NCBI GenBank assembly: GCA_028689775.1
Contig: JAQVCM010000001.1
Location: forward strand, 236,726 to 300,725
Length of the DNA stretch: 64,000 nucleotides
Origin: Crocinitomicaceae bacterium
Lineage (GTDB): Bacteria > Bacteroidota > Bacteroidia > Flavobacteriales_D > Crocinitomicaceae
Direction of reading: 5' to 3'
Of the stretch, positions 35,946-44,581 are shown piece after piece. The position numbers and the translations under genes are program-made. Position 1 is the stretch's first letter, and each line of letters starts with the position of its first letter. The notes under the pieces were generated by a model, which was not told the origin of the DNA, searched no databases, and saw only the letters and a program-made list of their open reading frames with translations.

Positions 35946-38900
35946 TCAATCCACCGCAATCAAACTACCTCGTTCAGCATCATTATGAATCGTCAATGAA
36001 ATCGGTATCCGCTCCTGCAATTCTTCCACATGCGAAATAATTCCAACAATGCGATTCTCTTGGCGCAAATTACTCAAGGTTTCAAAAACAATATTCACCG
36101 ATTCTGCATCTTGCGTTCCGAAACCTTCATCAATGAAGAAGAAGTTTTTATTTGATTTAGAAAGACTTTGCACATTCTCTGCTAGAGCCAAAGCCAGCGA
36201 CAAGGAAACTTGAAAACTCTGTCCGCCGGAAAGTGTTTTAACGGAGCGCGAACGACCGTTGTTTAAATAATCGATGATCTCAAAATCATTGCTTTCACTG
36301 ACTTGCAGACTTAATTGATTTTTGGTCATGCGGTGAAAACGTTTGTTGGCCATCTGACACAAATTCTTCAAATAAATACTGGAAACGTATTCCACAAAAC
36401 CATTTCCTTTGAAAAGACTTTGCATGGTTTGAATGTTCGTTTTTCGGTTTTCCAACGCGTTTTTTTGATCTAAAAGTACTTTCTTTTCGGTGTATTCTTT
36501 TTGAATTCGTTCCAACTCAAATTTCAAGTTCGCAAGGATTTCGCCCAGTTCTTTAAGGCTTTGCTGACTGATCATTAATTTGTTTTGCTCCAAAGCATAA
36601 TCTTCTTCAGAAAATGATTTTCCAGCAGTCGTTTTCTCAAGTTCCGAAATCAATTTAACCAAACTTTCATATTCAATTTGAAAATCCTGAATTCGTTTTC
36701 GCTCGGAATCGACATCGATTTGCTGATTCAAAACCAATTCTACTTCTGATCTCGAATTCAAATTCAGTTGTGAAAGTCGATTTTCTAACTCACTGCTATT
36801 TACTTGTTGTTCCGATTTTAACTCAGCTACCGATTTTTCAATGCTTTCAATGGTTGCTTTGTTGGTCGCAAATTCAACAGAAAGGTTGTTTTTAGTGCTT
36901 TCTAATTCTTGGAATTTCTTTTGATTTGTGCTGATTAATTGTTCTTCTTTATCAATCAAATCCGTCATGGAATCGATGCTAAAATTTTGGTATTCGTCCA
37001 ATATCAAATGCTTGATGTTGGATATATTATCAGCCATTAACGTCGTGAAACGCAAATTTTCATTTTCAATCGTTTGAAAAGTTTCTTCCGCTTTTCTGAG
37101 ACTATTTCCTGTTTCAGCAAAGTGAATTCGCAACGATTTCAATTGTTCTTCGAGTTCTCTCTTTTGTTGAATAATGAGTTCATTGTCACCTTTTTTCTGT
37201 TTGAAATCAGCTTCATCTTTCGAGAAAATTGATTGCCATTGAAAGTTATTGGTATGTGCTTCGAATTGCAGAAACAAGGTCTTTTTATCAGTTTCAAAAC
37301 TGTTGAATTTCTCTTTCCAATTGTCGTGCTTGTTTTGAAGCTGTGTCAGTTGATTAGAAATCTGAATCAATACTTTTTCCGCTTCTTTTTCCGCTAGAAT
37401 TTGAGTTTCGATTTTCACTAAATCGGCGCTGACATCTTCGCTTTCCACAATGTGTGGATGTTCTGTCGATCCGCAAAGTGGACAATCTACACCGTCATGA
37501 AGTTCGTGCGCGAATTGCGCAATTTGTTGCTTGACTTCCAGCTTTGTTTTTTGCTGAATTAGTTCGTCTAGTTTGTTTTTAATCTTTTCAGATTTCGCTT
37601 CCAATTCTATTTTCCAAGCGGATTTTGAAAAGTTTAAATCGGTAAATTCCTTTTCAACTTCATTGATTTTCTGAATGGAATCGATGAGGTTTTCTTCGTT
37701 CTTTTTTTGATTTTCGACAATTGTTTTTTGTTGATGAAACCAAATTTCTGCTGCCGTTAAAATCGATGAATCAATCAGTTTTGAAGTTGTTTTTATGATT
37801 TCAGCTTCTGATTTTTTAATCTTTTCATCTTGTTCTTTTTGTGTTTGATTCAAATTAGAAACCAGCTTTTTACCCTTTTCTGTTCGTTCTTTATTATTTT
37901 CGATCTGGAACTGATGCGAAAGAATTTCCTTGATTAATTTCAAGTCTGAAATCCCTTCTTTTTTGGATTCCAATTGATCGATGAACGGTTTAACAAGCAG
38001 CATTTGTTGTTTATTGTCTTCAATTTTCTTTTCCAACTGCGAGAAAGTCTCTTTCTGAGATTTCAGATGCGCTGTTTGAACGTTGAGTTTTTCAGAAAGT
38101 TGTTTTTCAAGTTTTAAAATCGCTTCAAATTGCTGCTGAATTTGAATGTAGTTTTTTAGTTTTATGTCGGCTTTGTCAATTTCAATTTTATTTGATTTTT
38201 CAATTTCTAATTTGGCTTTCTTTTCGTTTAAGGAAAGTATGTTTTGACGAAGATTTTTCAAAATATCAAAACTATCTACCAACTTTTTATGTTCAACTTC
38301 TTGTGTTTTGAAAATAACTTCTTGATCAACAAACTGCTTTGCTTTCTCTGAAATAATTTCTTCGGAAATCGCTTCGTAACCAGAGAGTTTTCCAAGTAAA
38401 ATATTCAATTCAACTTCATTCGCAGTGAATAGGCGTTTGATGTTATCGCCCAAATCAAATCGATGTAAGTTGAAAATTTCTTTCATCATTTTTGTTCGAT
38501 CTGATCCGCCAAGTTCAATGAATTCTTTGAATTTTCCTTGCGGAATGATGATCGTTCGTTTGAAATTTTCAGCACTTAATCCAATTACTTCTGCAACGTT
38601 TGTATGGTCGAGCGGAAGCCAATTTTCGTCTTTCCATTCGTATAAGGTCGCGCCAGCATTGTTGACTTTGTCAAACTGTTTGCTATTTCTTTTGAATTCT
38701 CGAACGATGCGGTATATCTTATCTTCAAAATTGTAAAAGTCAAATTCGATGTACATGCGATCCGACTTCAAATTCATCATGTTATACGCTCGATTGTCAG
38801 ATTTCATTCGATCTGCTTCGCCATATAACGCAAAACTAATGGATTCCAAAATTGTCGATTTACCAGAACCAACCGCGCCAAAAATTCCGAAAAGTCCAGC

Positions 38901-38981
38901 GTTTATCAGACGAGAAAAATCAATTTCCTGTCTTGCTTGATAGGAATATACTCCTTCGAGTGAAAGTCTAATTGGAATCAT
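35946..38981 (-). CDS. sbcC: SbcC-like exonuclease subunit (Rad50-type ATPase)
   Basis: A 1011-residue SMC/Rad50-type ATPase. Walker A GAVGSGKST lies in the first 50 residues, then two long coiled-coil arms around a zinc hook CPLC (DCPLCGSTEHP) near the middle. The C-terminus has the signature LSGGQSFQVSLSLALALAEN and Walker B FFIDEGFGTQD. With SbcD it cuts hairpins and cleans DNA ends, for example at palindromes. It overlaps the sbcD stop by 4 bases. Confidence 0.95.
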   Translation of the reverse strand: MIPIRLSLEGVYSYQARQEIDFSRLINAGLFGIFGAVGSGKSTILESISFALYGEADRMKSDNRAYNMMNLKSDRMYIEFDFYNFEDKIYRIVREFKRNSKQFDKVNNAGATLYEWKDENWLPLDHTNVAEVIGLSAENFKRTIIIPQGKFKEFIELGGSDRTKMMKEIFNLHRFDLGDNIKRLFTANEVELNILLGKLSGYEAISEEIISEKAKQFVDQEVIFKTQEVEHKKLVDSFDILKNLRQNILSLNEKKAKLEIEKSNKIEIDKADIKLKNYIQIQQQFEAILKLEKQLSEKLNVQTAHLKSQKETFSQLEKKIEDNKQQMLLVKPFIDQLESKKEGISDLKLIKEILSHQFQIENNKERTEKGKKLVSNLNQTQKEQDEKIKKSEAEIIKTTSKLIDSSILTAAEIWFHQQKTIVENQKKNEENLIDSIQKINEVEKEFTDLNFSKSAWKIELEAKSEKIKNKLDELIQQKTKLEVKQQIAQFAHELHDGVDCPLCGSTEHPHIVESEDVSADLVKIETQILAEKEAEKVLIQISNQLTQLQNKHDNWKEKFNSFETDKKTLFLQFEAHTNNFQWQSIFSKDEADFKQKKGDNELIIQQKRELEEQLKSLRIHFAETGNSLRKAEETFQTIENENLRFTTLMADNISNIKHLILDEYQNFSIDSMTDLIDKEEQLISTNQKKFQELESTKNNLSVEFATNKATIESIEKSVAELKSEQQVNSSELENRLSQLNLNSRSEVELVLNQQIDVDSERKRIQDFQIEYESLVKLISELEKTTAGKSFSEEDYALEQNKLMISQQSLKELGEILANLKFELERIQKEYTEKKVLLDQKNALENRKTNIQTMQSLFKGNGFVEYVSSIYLKNLCQMANKRFHRMTKNQLSLQVSESNDFEIIDYLNNGRSRSVKTLSGGQSFQVSLSLALALAENVQSLSKSNKNFFFIDEGFGTQDAESVNIVFETLSNLRQENRIVGIISHVEELQERIPISLTIHNDAERGSLIAVD

Positions 38982-40189
38982 GCGTTTTGGGTTGTTATTT
39001 CTTTAAACAAATTTAAAATCTCTTCATTCGGTTCTTGTCCTTTTTTAGATTTGAAAAAATCAGCAAAAAGCGATTCCATGTCTTGGTCCAAATTAATTTG
39101 ATTTCCTTCTGAAAGGTCCATTTCCGCTTGCTTCACCAACGGAATCAGGTGAATGATTTCAGAATGCGCCGACCGCAAGCGTTTCAGATCTTCAGAAGTC
39201 AAAAACGTATCGCTTTCGATGGACAATTCCATCAAGGTGTTTTGATTTTCGTTTAACCAAAAAACTGCAGCATCGATGTTGTCGAATCGTTTGCGAACCA
39301 ATTGTCGTCCTTCTTTTAATTCAATCCGCTCAAAACGAACTGTTTCATTCGGTTCTGCGTGAATCATTGAAATGTATTTCTGTTGTCCAGCTTCTGAAAA
39401 CGAATAGGCGAGTGGACTTCCTGTAAAAATAACTGGTTTTTCTTCCGTTCCTACATTTTGAAAACGGTGTAAATGTCCCAAAGCGGTATATTGAATTTGA
39501 GTCGGAATAGAATCTGAGTAAACGATGTCAGCATTCCCAATTTTCAACGGTTTTTCACCGTCTGGTTCTTCCAAAATTTCACCGCCGCGCTTCATCATGT
39601 ACAAATGCGTTGTGAGGATGTTCACGCCTTTTTCATCGCAATGTTTTTCAGCAAGATTTGCCCAACTTTCTTTTAAAGCTTCTTGCAGGGAAGTCACTTT
39701 ATCTTCGCCGAAAAATTGTTTCATGCGAGTTTCATTGGCATACGGCGTTGCGATGATTCTGATCGGATAGCTATAATTTGGCAATGCAATTTCCAGAAAT
39801 CCAGGATCGGTTCGGGTAATTTCAAAACCATCTTCCATCTTCAAAGGCTTCATTTCCATGTTGGGAAGTCCAACGAAAATGATTCCACATTCTCTCGCCA
39901 ACGGATCCGGTGAATCGATTCGATCTGGAGAATCGTGGTTTCCCGCAATGGCAATCACGGGTCGTTTTCCATTGTTGGTCAATCGTTTCAAGGTTTTGTA
40001 CAACAACTCAATCGCTTCCACAGGTGGATTGAAGGTGTCAAATAAATCTCCTGCAACCACAATCACATCCGCTTCTTGTTGATCGGCGATGACGCAAATT
40101 TCATCCAAAACCAATTTCTGTTCTTCCAGACGAGAAAAATTGTCCAATCTTTTGCCCAAATGCCAATCAGCGGTGTGAAGTATTTTCAT
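38978..40189 (-). CDS. sbcD: SbcD exonuclease subunit
   Basis: A 403-residue Mre11-type metallophosphoesterase. All five metal-site motifs are visible: DWHLGK, VAGDLFDTFNPP, AIAGNHDSPDR, LTTHLYMM and ALGHLHRFQ. It forms the nuclease half of the SbcCD complex encoded with the overlapping downstream gene. Length and motif spacing are normal. Confidence 0.97.
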   Translation of the reverse strand: MKILHTADWHLGKRLDNFSRLEEQKLVLDEICVIADQQEADVIVVAGDLFDTFNPPVEAIELLYKTLKRLTNNGKRPVIAIAGNHDSPDRIDSPDPLARECGIIFVGLPNMEMKPLKMEDGFEITRTDPGFLEIALPNYSYPIRIIATPYANETRMKQFFGEDKVTSLQEALKESWANLAEKHCDEKGVNILTTHLYMMKRGGEILEEPDGEKPLKIGNADIVYSDSIPTQIQYTALGHLHRFQNVGTEEKPVIFTGSPLAYSFSEAGQQKYISMIHAEPNETVRFERIELKEGRQLVRKRFDNIDAAVFWLNENQNTLMELSIESDTFLTSEDLKRLRSAHSEIIHLIPLVKQAEMDLSEGNQINLDQDMESLFADFFKSKKGQEPNEEILNLFKEITTQNA

Positions 40190-40303
40190 GGTTTTTTATT
40201 TTACTCAAAGTTAGCTAAAAAAACAGATTTCTTCTGTTCTAGTGGATTAATACAGCTCACAATTATAATTTAAAATTAACTGATGAATTTAATCAAAAAC
40301 CCG

Positions 40304-40311
40304 TACCTTTG
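40304..40311 (+). promoter_or_regulatory. Predicted -7 box of the delta-60 repeat gene
   Basis: TACCTTTG, a perfect TAnnTTTG match, 42 bases before the ATG at 40354. Confidence 0.6.
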
Positions 40312-40353
40312 ACTCGTACTACTTGTGTAAATTAACACATTAACTTAAAAAAC

Positions 40354-42465
40354 ATGAAAATATTATTTTGTATAATTGCTTTGGTATTGACAACAAATAC
40401 TTTTGCTCAACCTGCAGGTTCTCTTGATCCAACATTCGGAACTGCTGGAAAAGTCTTAGTCTCTATTAATTCTGGCGAAGCAAAAGCACATTCGATTGCC
40501 TTGCAGTCAGATGGAAAAATTATTGCTGTTGGACATTCAACCAGTCCATTAACGGGGAAGGATTTTACAATAGTTCGATTACTTTCTGACGGAACCTTGG
40601 ACAATACTTTTGGAACAAATGGGATTGTAACTACAGACGTTCAGCTTGGTAGTGAGGATTATGCTTATAGTGTTGCCTTGCAAGCGGATGGTAAAATAAT
40701 TCTTGCTGGTTCGAGTGACGATGGTGTCAATCGAAATGCAGCTTTAGTTCGATATAATTCTGACGGGACTATTGATTCAACTTTTGGGGTTAATGGAATC
40801 GTTTTAACGGATTTTGAAAATGCTCAGCAAGATGAAATCAGAGTGGTGAAAATTCATGCACTTACGGGAAATATTGTTGTTGGCGGCTCCACAGTTATTA
40901 GTACTACTGTTTCAAAACCTGTAGTTGCTAGGTATTTAAGTAACGGGACATTAGATAATACGTTTAATTCTAATGGAATACGATTGCTTTGGGTCACGAG
41001 TCTAGATTATCAATATTTTTATTCAGTTGAAGACTTAATGGTTCAGCCAAACGGAAAGATTAGTGCTGTAGGTTGGAGAAATTTTGTTAATCAATCTTTT
41101 AGTTACGATTATTGGACTTGCCGAATCAGTACAGATGGAACAATGGACAATACATTTTCTTCGGACGGCGTTGCTGTTTTCAATGGTTCATACAATGGAA
41201 ATGACAGGGCTTATTCCATGATTTTAAAGTCGAATAACAACATGATTCTTTCTGGAGGAGCGTATACATCTACAATTAGATACGACTTCACTGCTTTAGA
41301 AATAAGTGCTACAGGAACAACAACTTCTTGGAATAGAAAAGTAGATTTCGGGTCTGGTGTTAGTGCGACATCATATCGAATTGCGGAGGATAATAATGGA
41401 AAATATGTAATGGCAGGTTCGTCAGGAACAACAAATAATAAATCATTTTCTTTGGCAAGATTGACTTCTACTTCAGCCATTGACCTTAATTTTGGGACAA
41501 ATGGAATGGTGAACACTACTTTTGGTACCAATGCTTTAAATGAATGTTTCGATATGGCGATCCAGGCAGATAATAAAATCGTTGCAGTTGGTTATGCTGG
41601 AAATGATTTTGCAATAGCAAGATACGTTGGGGACGATGTTGCAGACTTAAATAGCTTTCAATTGACATCTCCATTAAACTTAGCAATTGATCGCTCTTTT
41701 TCCAATTTGGTGATGGATTGGACAGATGCTTTTGGCGCAACATCGTATGAAATTGAAATAGATGATGACCAAACTTTCAGCTCATCTCAAACTCAAAGCG
41801 TTTCTACATCTTCTTATACAGCAACAAATTTACTTCCAAATACGGAGTACTTTTGGAGAGTAAAAGCTTCTGATGGAACAAACTGGGGAACCTCAACGAC
41901 AGTTTGGAGTTTTAAAACCAATGGTTTGGATAATTTTTATTTAATTAGCCCGACAGATGGTGCTTCGAATCAAAACTATACTTCTATAACGCTGGATTGG
42001 TCAGACAATACAGGTTCTACCAGTTATGAAGTTCAAATTGATACCACTCAAAGTTTTTCAACAACGCCTCAGACATATACTTCATCAACTTCTACAAAGT
42101 CCATCAATAACTTTTTGCCTTCAAAAACGTATTATTGGCGCGTAAGATCTTTTGGAAATGGAACTTGGGGTTCGTGGACGGACGAATGGAGTTTTACGAC
42201 AAAACAGAGTTCAACAGCTTCTATTTCAGAAGTTGAAGTAAATGCATTTACGCTGTATCCAAATCCAACAACAGATTTTGTATATATTCAATCCAATAAC
42301 TTAGAAGGAAGTTTATTTGTGGTTTTTGAAAATTCTGGAAGAGTAGTTTTAAATGGTACAATTGAAGGAGCGTTGACCTCGATTCAAACCAACACGTTAA
42401 CCAAAGGTGTATATTACTTTCAAATAGCAGGTGCTGATAAAGTGATTCAATTTGTGGTTCAGTAG
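40354..42465 (+). CDS. T9SS cargo with delta-60 repeats and fibronectin type III domains
   Basis: A 703-residue secreted protein. The order is: signal peptide (IALVLTTNTFAQ); about seven delta-60-type beta-propeller repeats (pattern LDPTFGTAGKV ... SDGKIIAVGHS ... FTIVRLLSDGTLDNTFGTNG); two fibronectin III-like domains (SYEIEIDDDQTFSS..., SYEVQIDTTQSFST...); and a type A sorting domain (FTLYPNPTTDFVYIQ ... TKGVYYFQIAG). Such proteins are surface-exposed or released through the type IX system; the ligand is unknown. Confidence 0.9.
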   Translation: MKILFCIIALVLTTNTFAQPAGSLDPTFGTAGKVLVSINSGEAKAHSIALQSDGKIIAVGHSTSPLTGKDFTIVRLLSDGTLDNTFGTNGIVTTDVQLGSEDYAYSVALQADGKIILAGSSDDGVNRNAALVRYNSDGTIDSTFGVNGIVLTDFENAQQDEIRVVKIHALTGNIVVGGSTVISTTVSKPVVARYLSNGTLDNTFNSNGIRLLWVTSLDYQYFYSVEDLMVQPNGKISAVGWRNFVNQSFSYDYWTCRISTDGTMDNTFSSDGVAVFNGSYNGNDRAYSMILKSNNNMILSGGAYTSTIRYDFTALEISATGTTTSWNRKVDFGSGVSATSYRIAEDNNGKYVMAGSSGTTNNKSFSLARLTSTSAIDLNFGTNGMVNTTFGTNALNECFDMAIQADNKIVAVGYAGNDFAIARYVGDDVADLNSFQLTSPLNLAIDRSFSNLVMDWTDAFGATSYEIEIDDDQTFSSSQTQSVSTSSYTATNLLPNTEYFWRVKASDGTNWGTSTTVWSFKTNGLDNFYLISPTDGASNQNYTSITLDWSDNTGSTSYEVQIDTTQSFSTTPQTYTSSTSTKSINNFLPSKTYYWRVRSFGNGTWGSWTDEWSFTTKQSSTASISEVEVNAFTLYPNPTTDFVYIQSNNLEGSLFVVFENSGRVVLNGTIEGALTSIQTNTLTKGVYYFQIAGADKVIQFVVQ

Positions 42466-42559
42466 TTTCGGTTGTTGAGCAATGATTAAACGTTTTATTT
42501 TCAAAGAAAATTATTATCAAATCTGACAATACAATGACACTCAACCAAAGTATAAACTT

Positions 42560-42567
42560 TAAATTTG
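42560..42567 (+). promoter_or_regulatory. Predicted -7 box of hemB
   Basis: TAAATTTG, a TAnnTTTG match, 19 bases before the hemB start. Confidence 0.55.
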
Positions 42568-42586
42568 TGGAATTAATTTTTAGATC

Positions 42587-43561
42587 ATGATGTACACCAG
42601 ACCCAGAAGAAATAGAAAAAACGCAGCCATTCGAGCGATGGTTGAGGAAACTAAATTAGGCGTTGAAAATCTAATTTATCCGATGTTTTTAGTGGATGGA
42701 AAAGGCATCAAAAGTGAAGTTACTTCTTTGCCAAATAATTTCCGTTGGAGTTTAGATACTTTACTTCCAGAAGTGGAAGCGTGCATGAAATTGGGAATTT
42801 ATACCTATGATTTATTTCCAGCGGTGGACGAATCCTTGAAAGATAAAATCGCTTCGTATAGTTATGCTTCTGATAATTTTTACTTGGAAGCAATTCGCAC
42901 CTTGAAGCAAGAGTTTCCTGAAATGACAATCATGAGTGACGTGGCAATGGATCCATATTCTTCCGACGGTCACGATGGATTGGTAATCAACGGAGAAATT
43001 CACAACGATCAAACCTTACCAATTTTGGCAAAAATGTCCTTGGCACAAGCGCAAGCTGGTGTGGACATCATCGGACCTTCAGACATGATGGACGGCCGCG
43101 TTGGTTTGATTCGCGAAACTTTGGACGATGCAGGTTATGAAAATACAAGCATCATGTCGTATTCTGTGAAATATGCGAGTGCATTTTACAATCCGTTCCG
43201 CGATGCCTTGGATTCCGCTCCAAAAGGCGGCGATAAAAAAACGTATCAAATGAATCCGGCAAACAAGCGCGAAGCTTTGATTGAAGCTGAATTGGATTTG
43301 TACGAAGGTGCTGACATGTTGATGGTCAAACCAGCATTGTGTTACTTGGATGTGATTCATTTATTGAAAGAGAATTTCAACATTCCAATTACGGCTTATA
43401 ACGTGAGTGGCGAATGTGCGATGGTTTATGCTGCAGCACAAAAAGGTTGGTTAAATTACGAACCGGTGATGAGCGAAATGCTTTTGAGCATGCGACGCGC
43501 TGGAGCTGATGCAATTTTGACGTACTTCGCAAAAGATTTTGCGACGATGGTAAAAAGATAA
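42587..43561 (+). CDS. hemB: Porphobilinogen synthase (delta-aminolevulinate dehydratase)
   Basis: A 324-residue enzyme of heme synthesis that joins two 5-aminolevulinate molecules. The two active-site lysines are visible in YSVKYASAFYNPFRDAL and DMLMVKPALCYLDVI. The segment MDPYSSDGHDGLV has no zinc-binding cysteine cluster, so it is likely a magnesium-dependent form. It has its own promoter box and a strong bidirectional terminator. Confidence 0.97.
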   Translation: MMYTRPRRNRKNAAIRAMVEETKLGVENLIYPMFLVDGKGIKSEVTSLPNNFRWSLDTLLPEVEACMKLGIYTYDLFPAVDESLKDKIASYSYASDNFYLEAIRTLKQEFPEMTIMSDVAMDPYSSDGHDGLVINGEIHNDQTLPILAKMSLAQAQAGVDIIGPSDMMDGRVGLIRETLDDAGYENTSIMSYSVKYASAFYNPFRDALDSAPKGGDKKTYQMNPANKREALIEAELDLYEGADMLMVKPALCYLDVIHLLKENFNIPITAYNVSGECAMVYAAAQKGWLNYEPVMSEMLLSMRRAGADAILTYFAKDFATMVKR

Positions 43562-43580
43562 ACATAGATTGAACAGAAAT

Positions 43581-43618
43581 AAAAAACTCAGTTATTTTTA
43601 AAGTAACTGAGTTTTTTT
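43581..43618. terminator. Bidirectional terminator between hemB and the lipoprotein gene
   Basis: ACTCAGTTA / TAACTGAGT stem flanked by A and T runs on both sides. It serves two convergent genes. Confidence 0.9.
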
Positions 43619-43630
43619 ATGCCTTGTTTT

Positions 43631-44218
43631 TTATCTTTTCACCGAAGGATAACAAATCTCACCTTTCGGCAATTTATCCAACCAAATTCTAAGTCTTTTG
43701 ATGCGTGCTTCTCTTAATTCTTTGAGGTGCTCCGTCCAGCAAAGAGATTCTGACCAGCCGCTTCCGGATTCAGTGTTTTCTTCCTGGGCAAACAGCATTT
43801 CCATGTCAGCTTCACGCAGTTGAATCCATCTTTTTTGAGATTTTTCTAATGCTTTCAGAAAAACAGGAGAATCGGCATATTTTTTTTGAATTTGTTCGTA
43901 AACTTCATACATTTTCAGTTTAATAGCAAGGCTTTCCAAAGTACTGCAAATTGCTATTTCAGCCATAGAACCACCCATGGGATCATTCACACAATCACAG
44001 GAGTTGCAAGACGCTTTTTCTTCTTGAATTATTTTATGGATTGAATCAGCCGTTGGAACAATAACTAGAGATAAATCGTCTGCTTGATTTTCAAGAGTTT
44101 CGATCGAATCACGTTGTATCATTTCAGCGTCGTTTTGATTTTCTTCTATAAAACCCTCGTTTTTGGTGGAGCAACTGACGAGCAACAGTGCGAAAAGAAA
44201 GAAATGTATTTTTTTCAT
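43631..44218 (-). CDS. Lipoprotein with LprI/DUF1311-like domain
   Basis: A 195-residue lipoprotein (lipobox LLVSCS). An acidic linker is followed by a Cys-containing segment (CNSCDCVNDPMGGSMAEIAIC). The end is a helical domain with QKRWIQLREADMEML and CWTEHLKELREARIKRL, the spacing seen in LprI/DUF1311 lysozyme-inhibitor-like domains. Likely periplasmic. An inhibitor role is only suggested by the family. Confidence 0.7.
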   Translation of the reverse strand: MKKIHFFLFALLLVSCSTKNEGFIEENQNDAEMIQRDSIETLENQADDLSLVIVPTADSIHKIIQEEKASCNSCDCVNDPMGGSMAEIAICSTLESLAIKLKMYEVYEQIQKKYADSPVFLKALEKSQKRWIQLREADMEMLFAQEENTESGSGWSESLCWTEHLKELREARIKRLRIWLDKLPKGEICYPSVKR

Positions 44219-44277
44219 AGGATTAGGGGTGTTGCTTTTTAATTGGTAAACTTATATAAAACTTCAACGTTGTCTAA

Positions 44278-44489
44278 TAACCTGAGTTCGACTATCCCAT
44301 CGAATTTATATCGCTGATAATGAGATTACAATAAACTATTCAGAATTCTCTTTGTTCAGCTTTCCAATAAATGGTATCCTACTTCGTCATTTTAAATAGA
44401 AAATAGTCCACTATTTTCTATTTAAAATTTCTCGTATTATACTCATTCATTGAAATATAAATCTCGATCTTACAATCGAACTCAGGTTA
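44278..44489. mobile_element. MITE-like palindromic element
   Basis: A gene-free element between the LprI-like gene and the rel gene. Exact 14-bp terminal inverted repeats TAACCTGAGTTCGA (44278-44291) and its complement (44476-44489). The inward halves continue to match (ATCGA-ATTTATAT, AATGAG) and meet in a perfect 19-bp stem at 44389-44428. The left arm carries about 50 extra bases. A short AAT lies at both outer edges and could be a target duplication. No transposase gene is inside. Confidence 0.55.
44389..44428. repeat. Perfect 19-bp inverted repeat with 2-base centre
   Basis: The stem runs from ATTTTAAATAGAAAATAGT to its exact complement across a CC centre. It forms the heart of the MITE-like element and can extrude as a hairpin. 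Confidence 0.85.
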
Positions 44490-44581
44490 ATAAAAAATAA
44501 TTTCATCCCGCTGAACCTTTCTTTCCTGAAAATCTGCATAGAAATTTGAGGAATTAATGGTACATATAAATGATTCTCATT

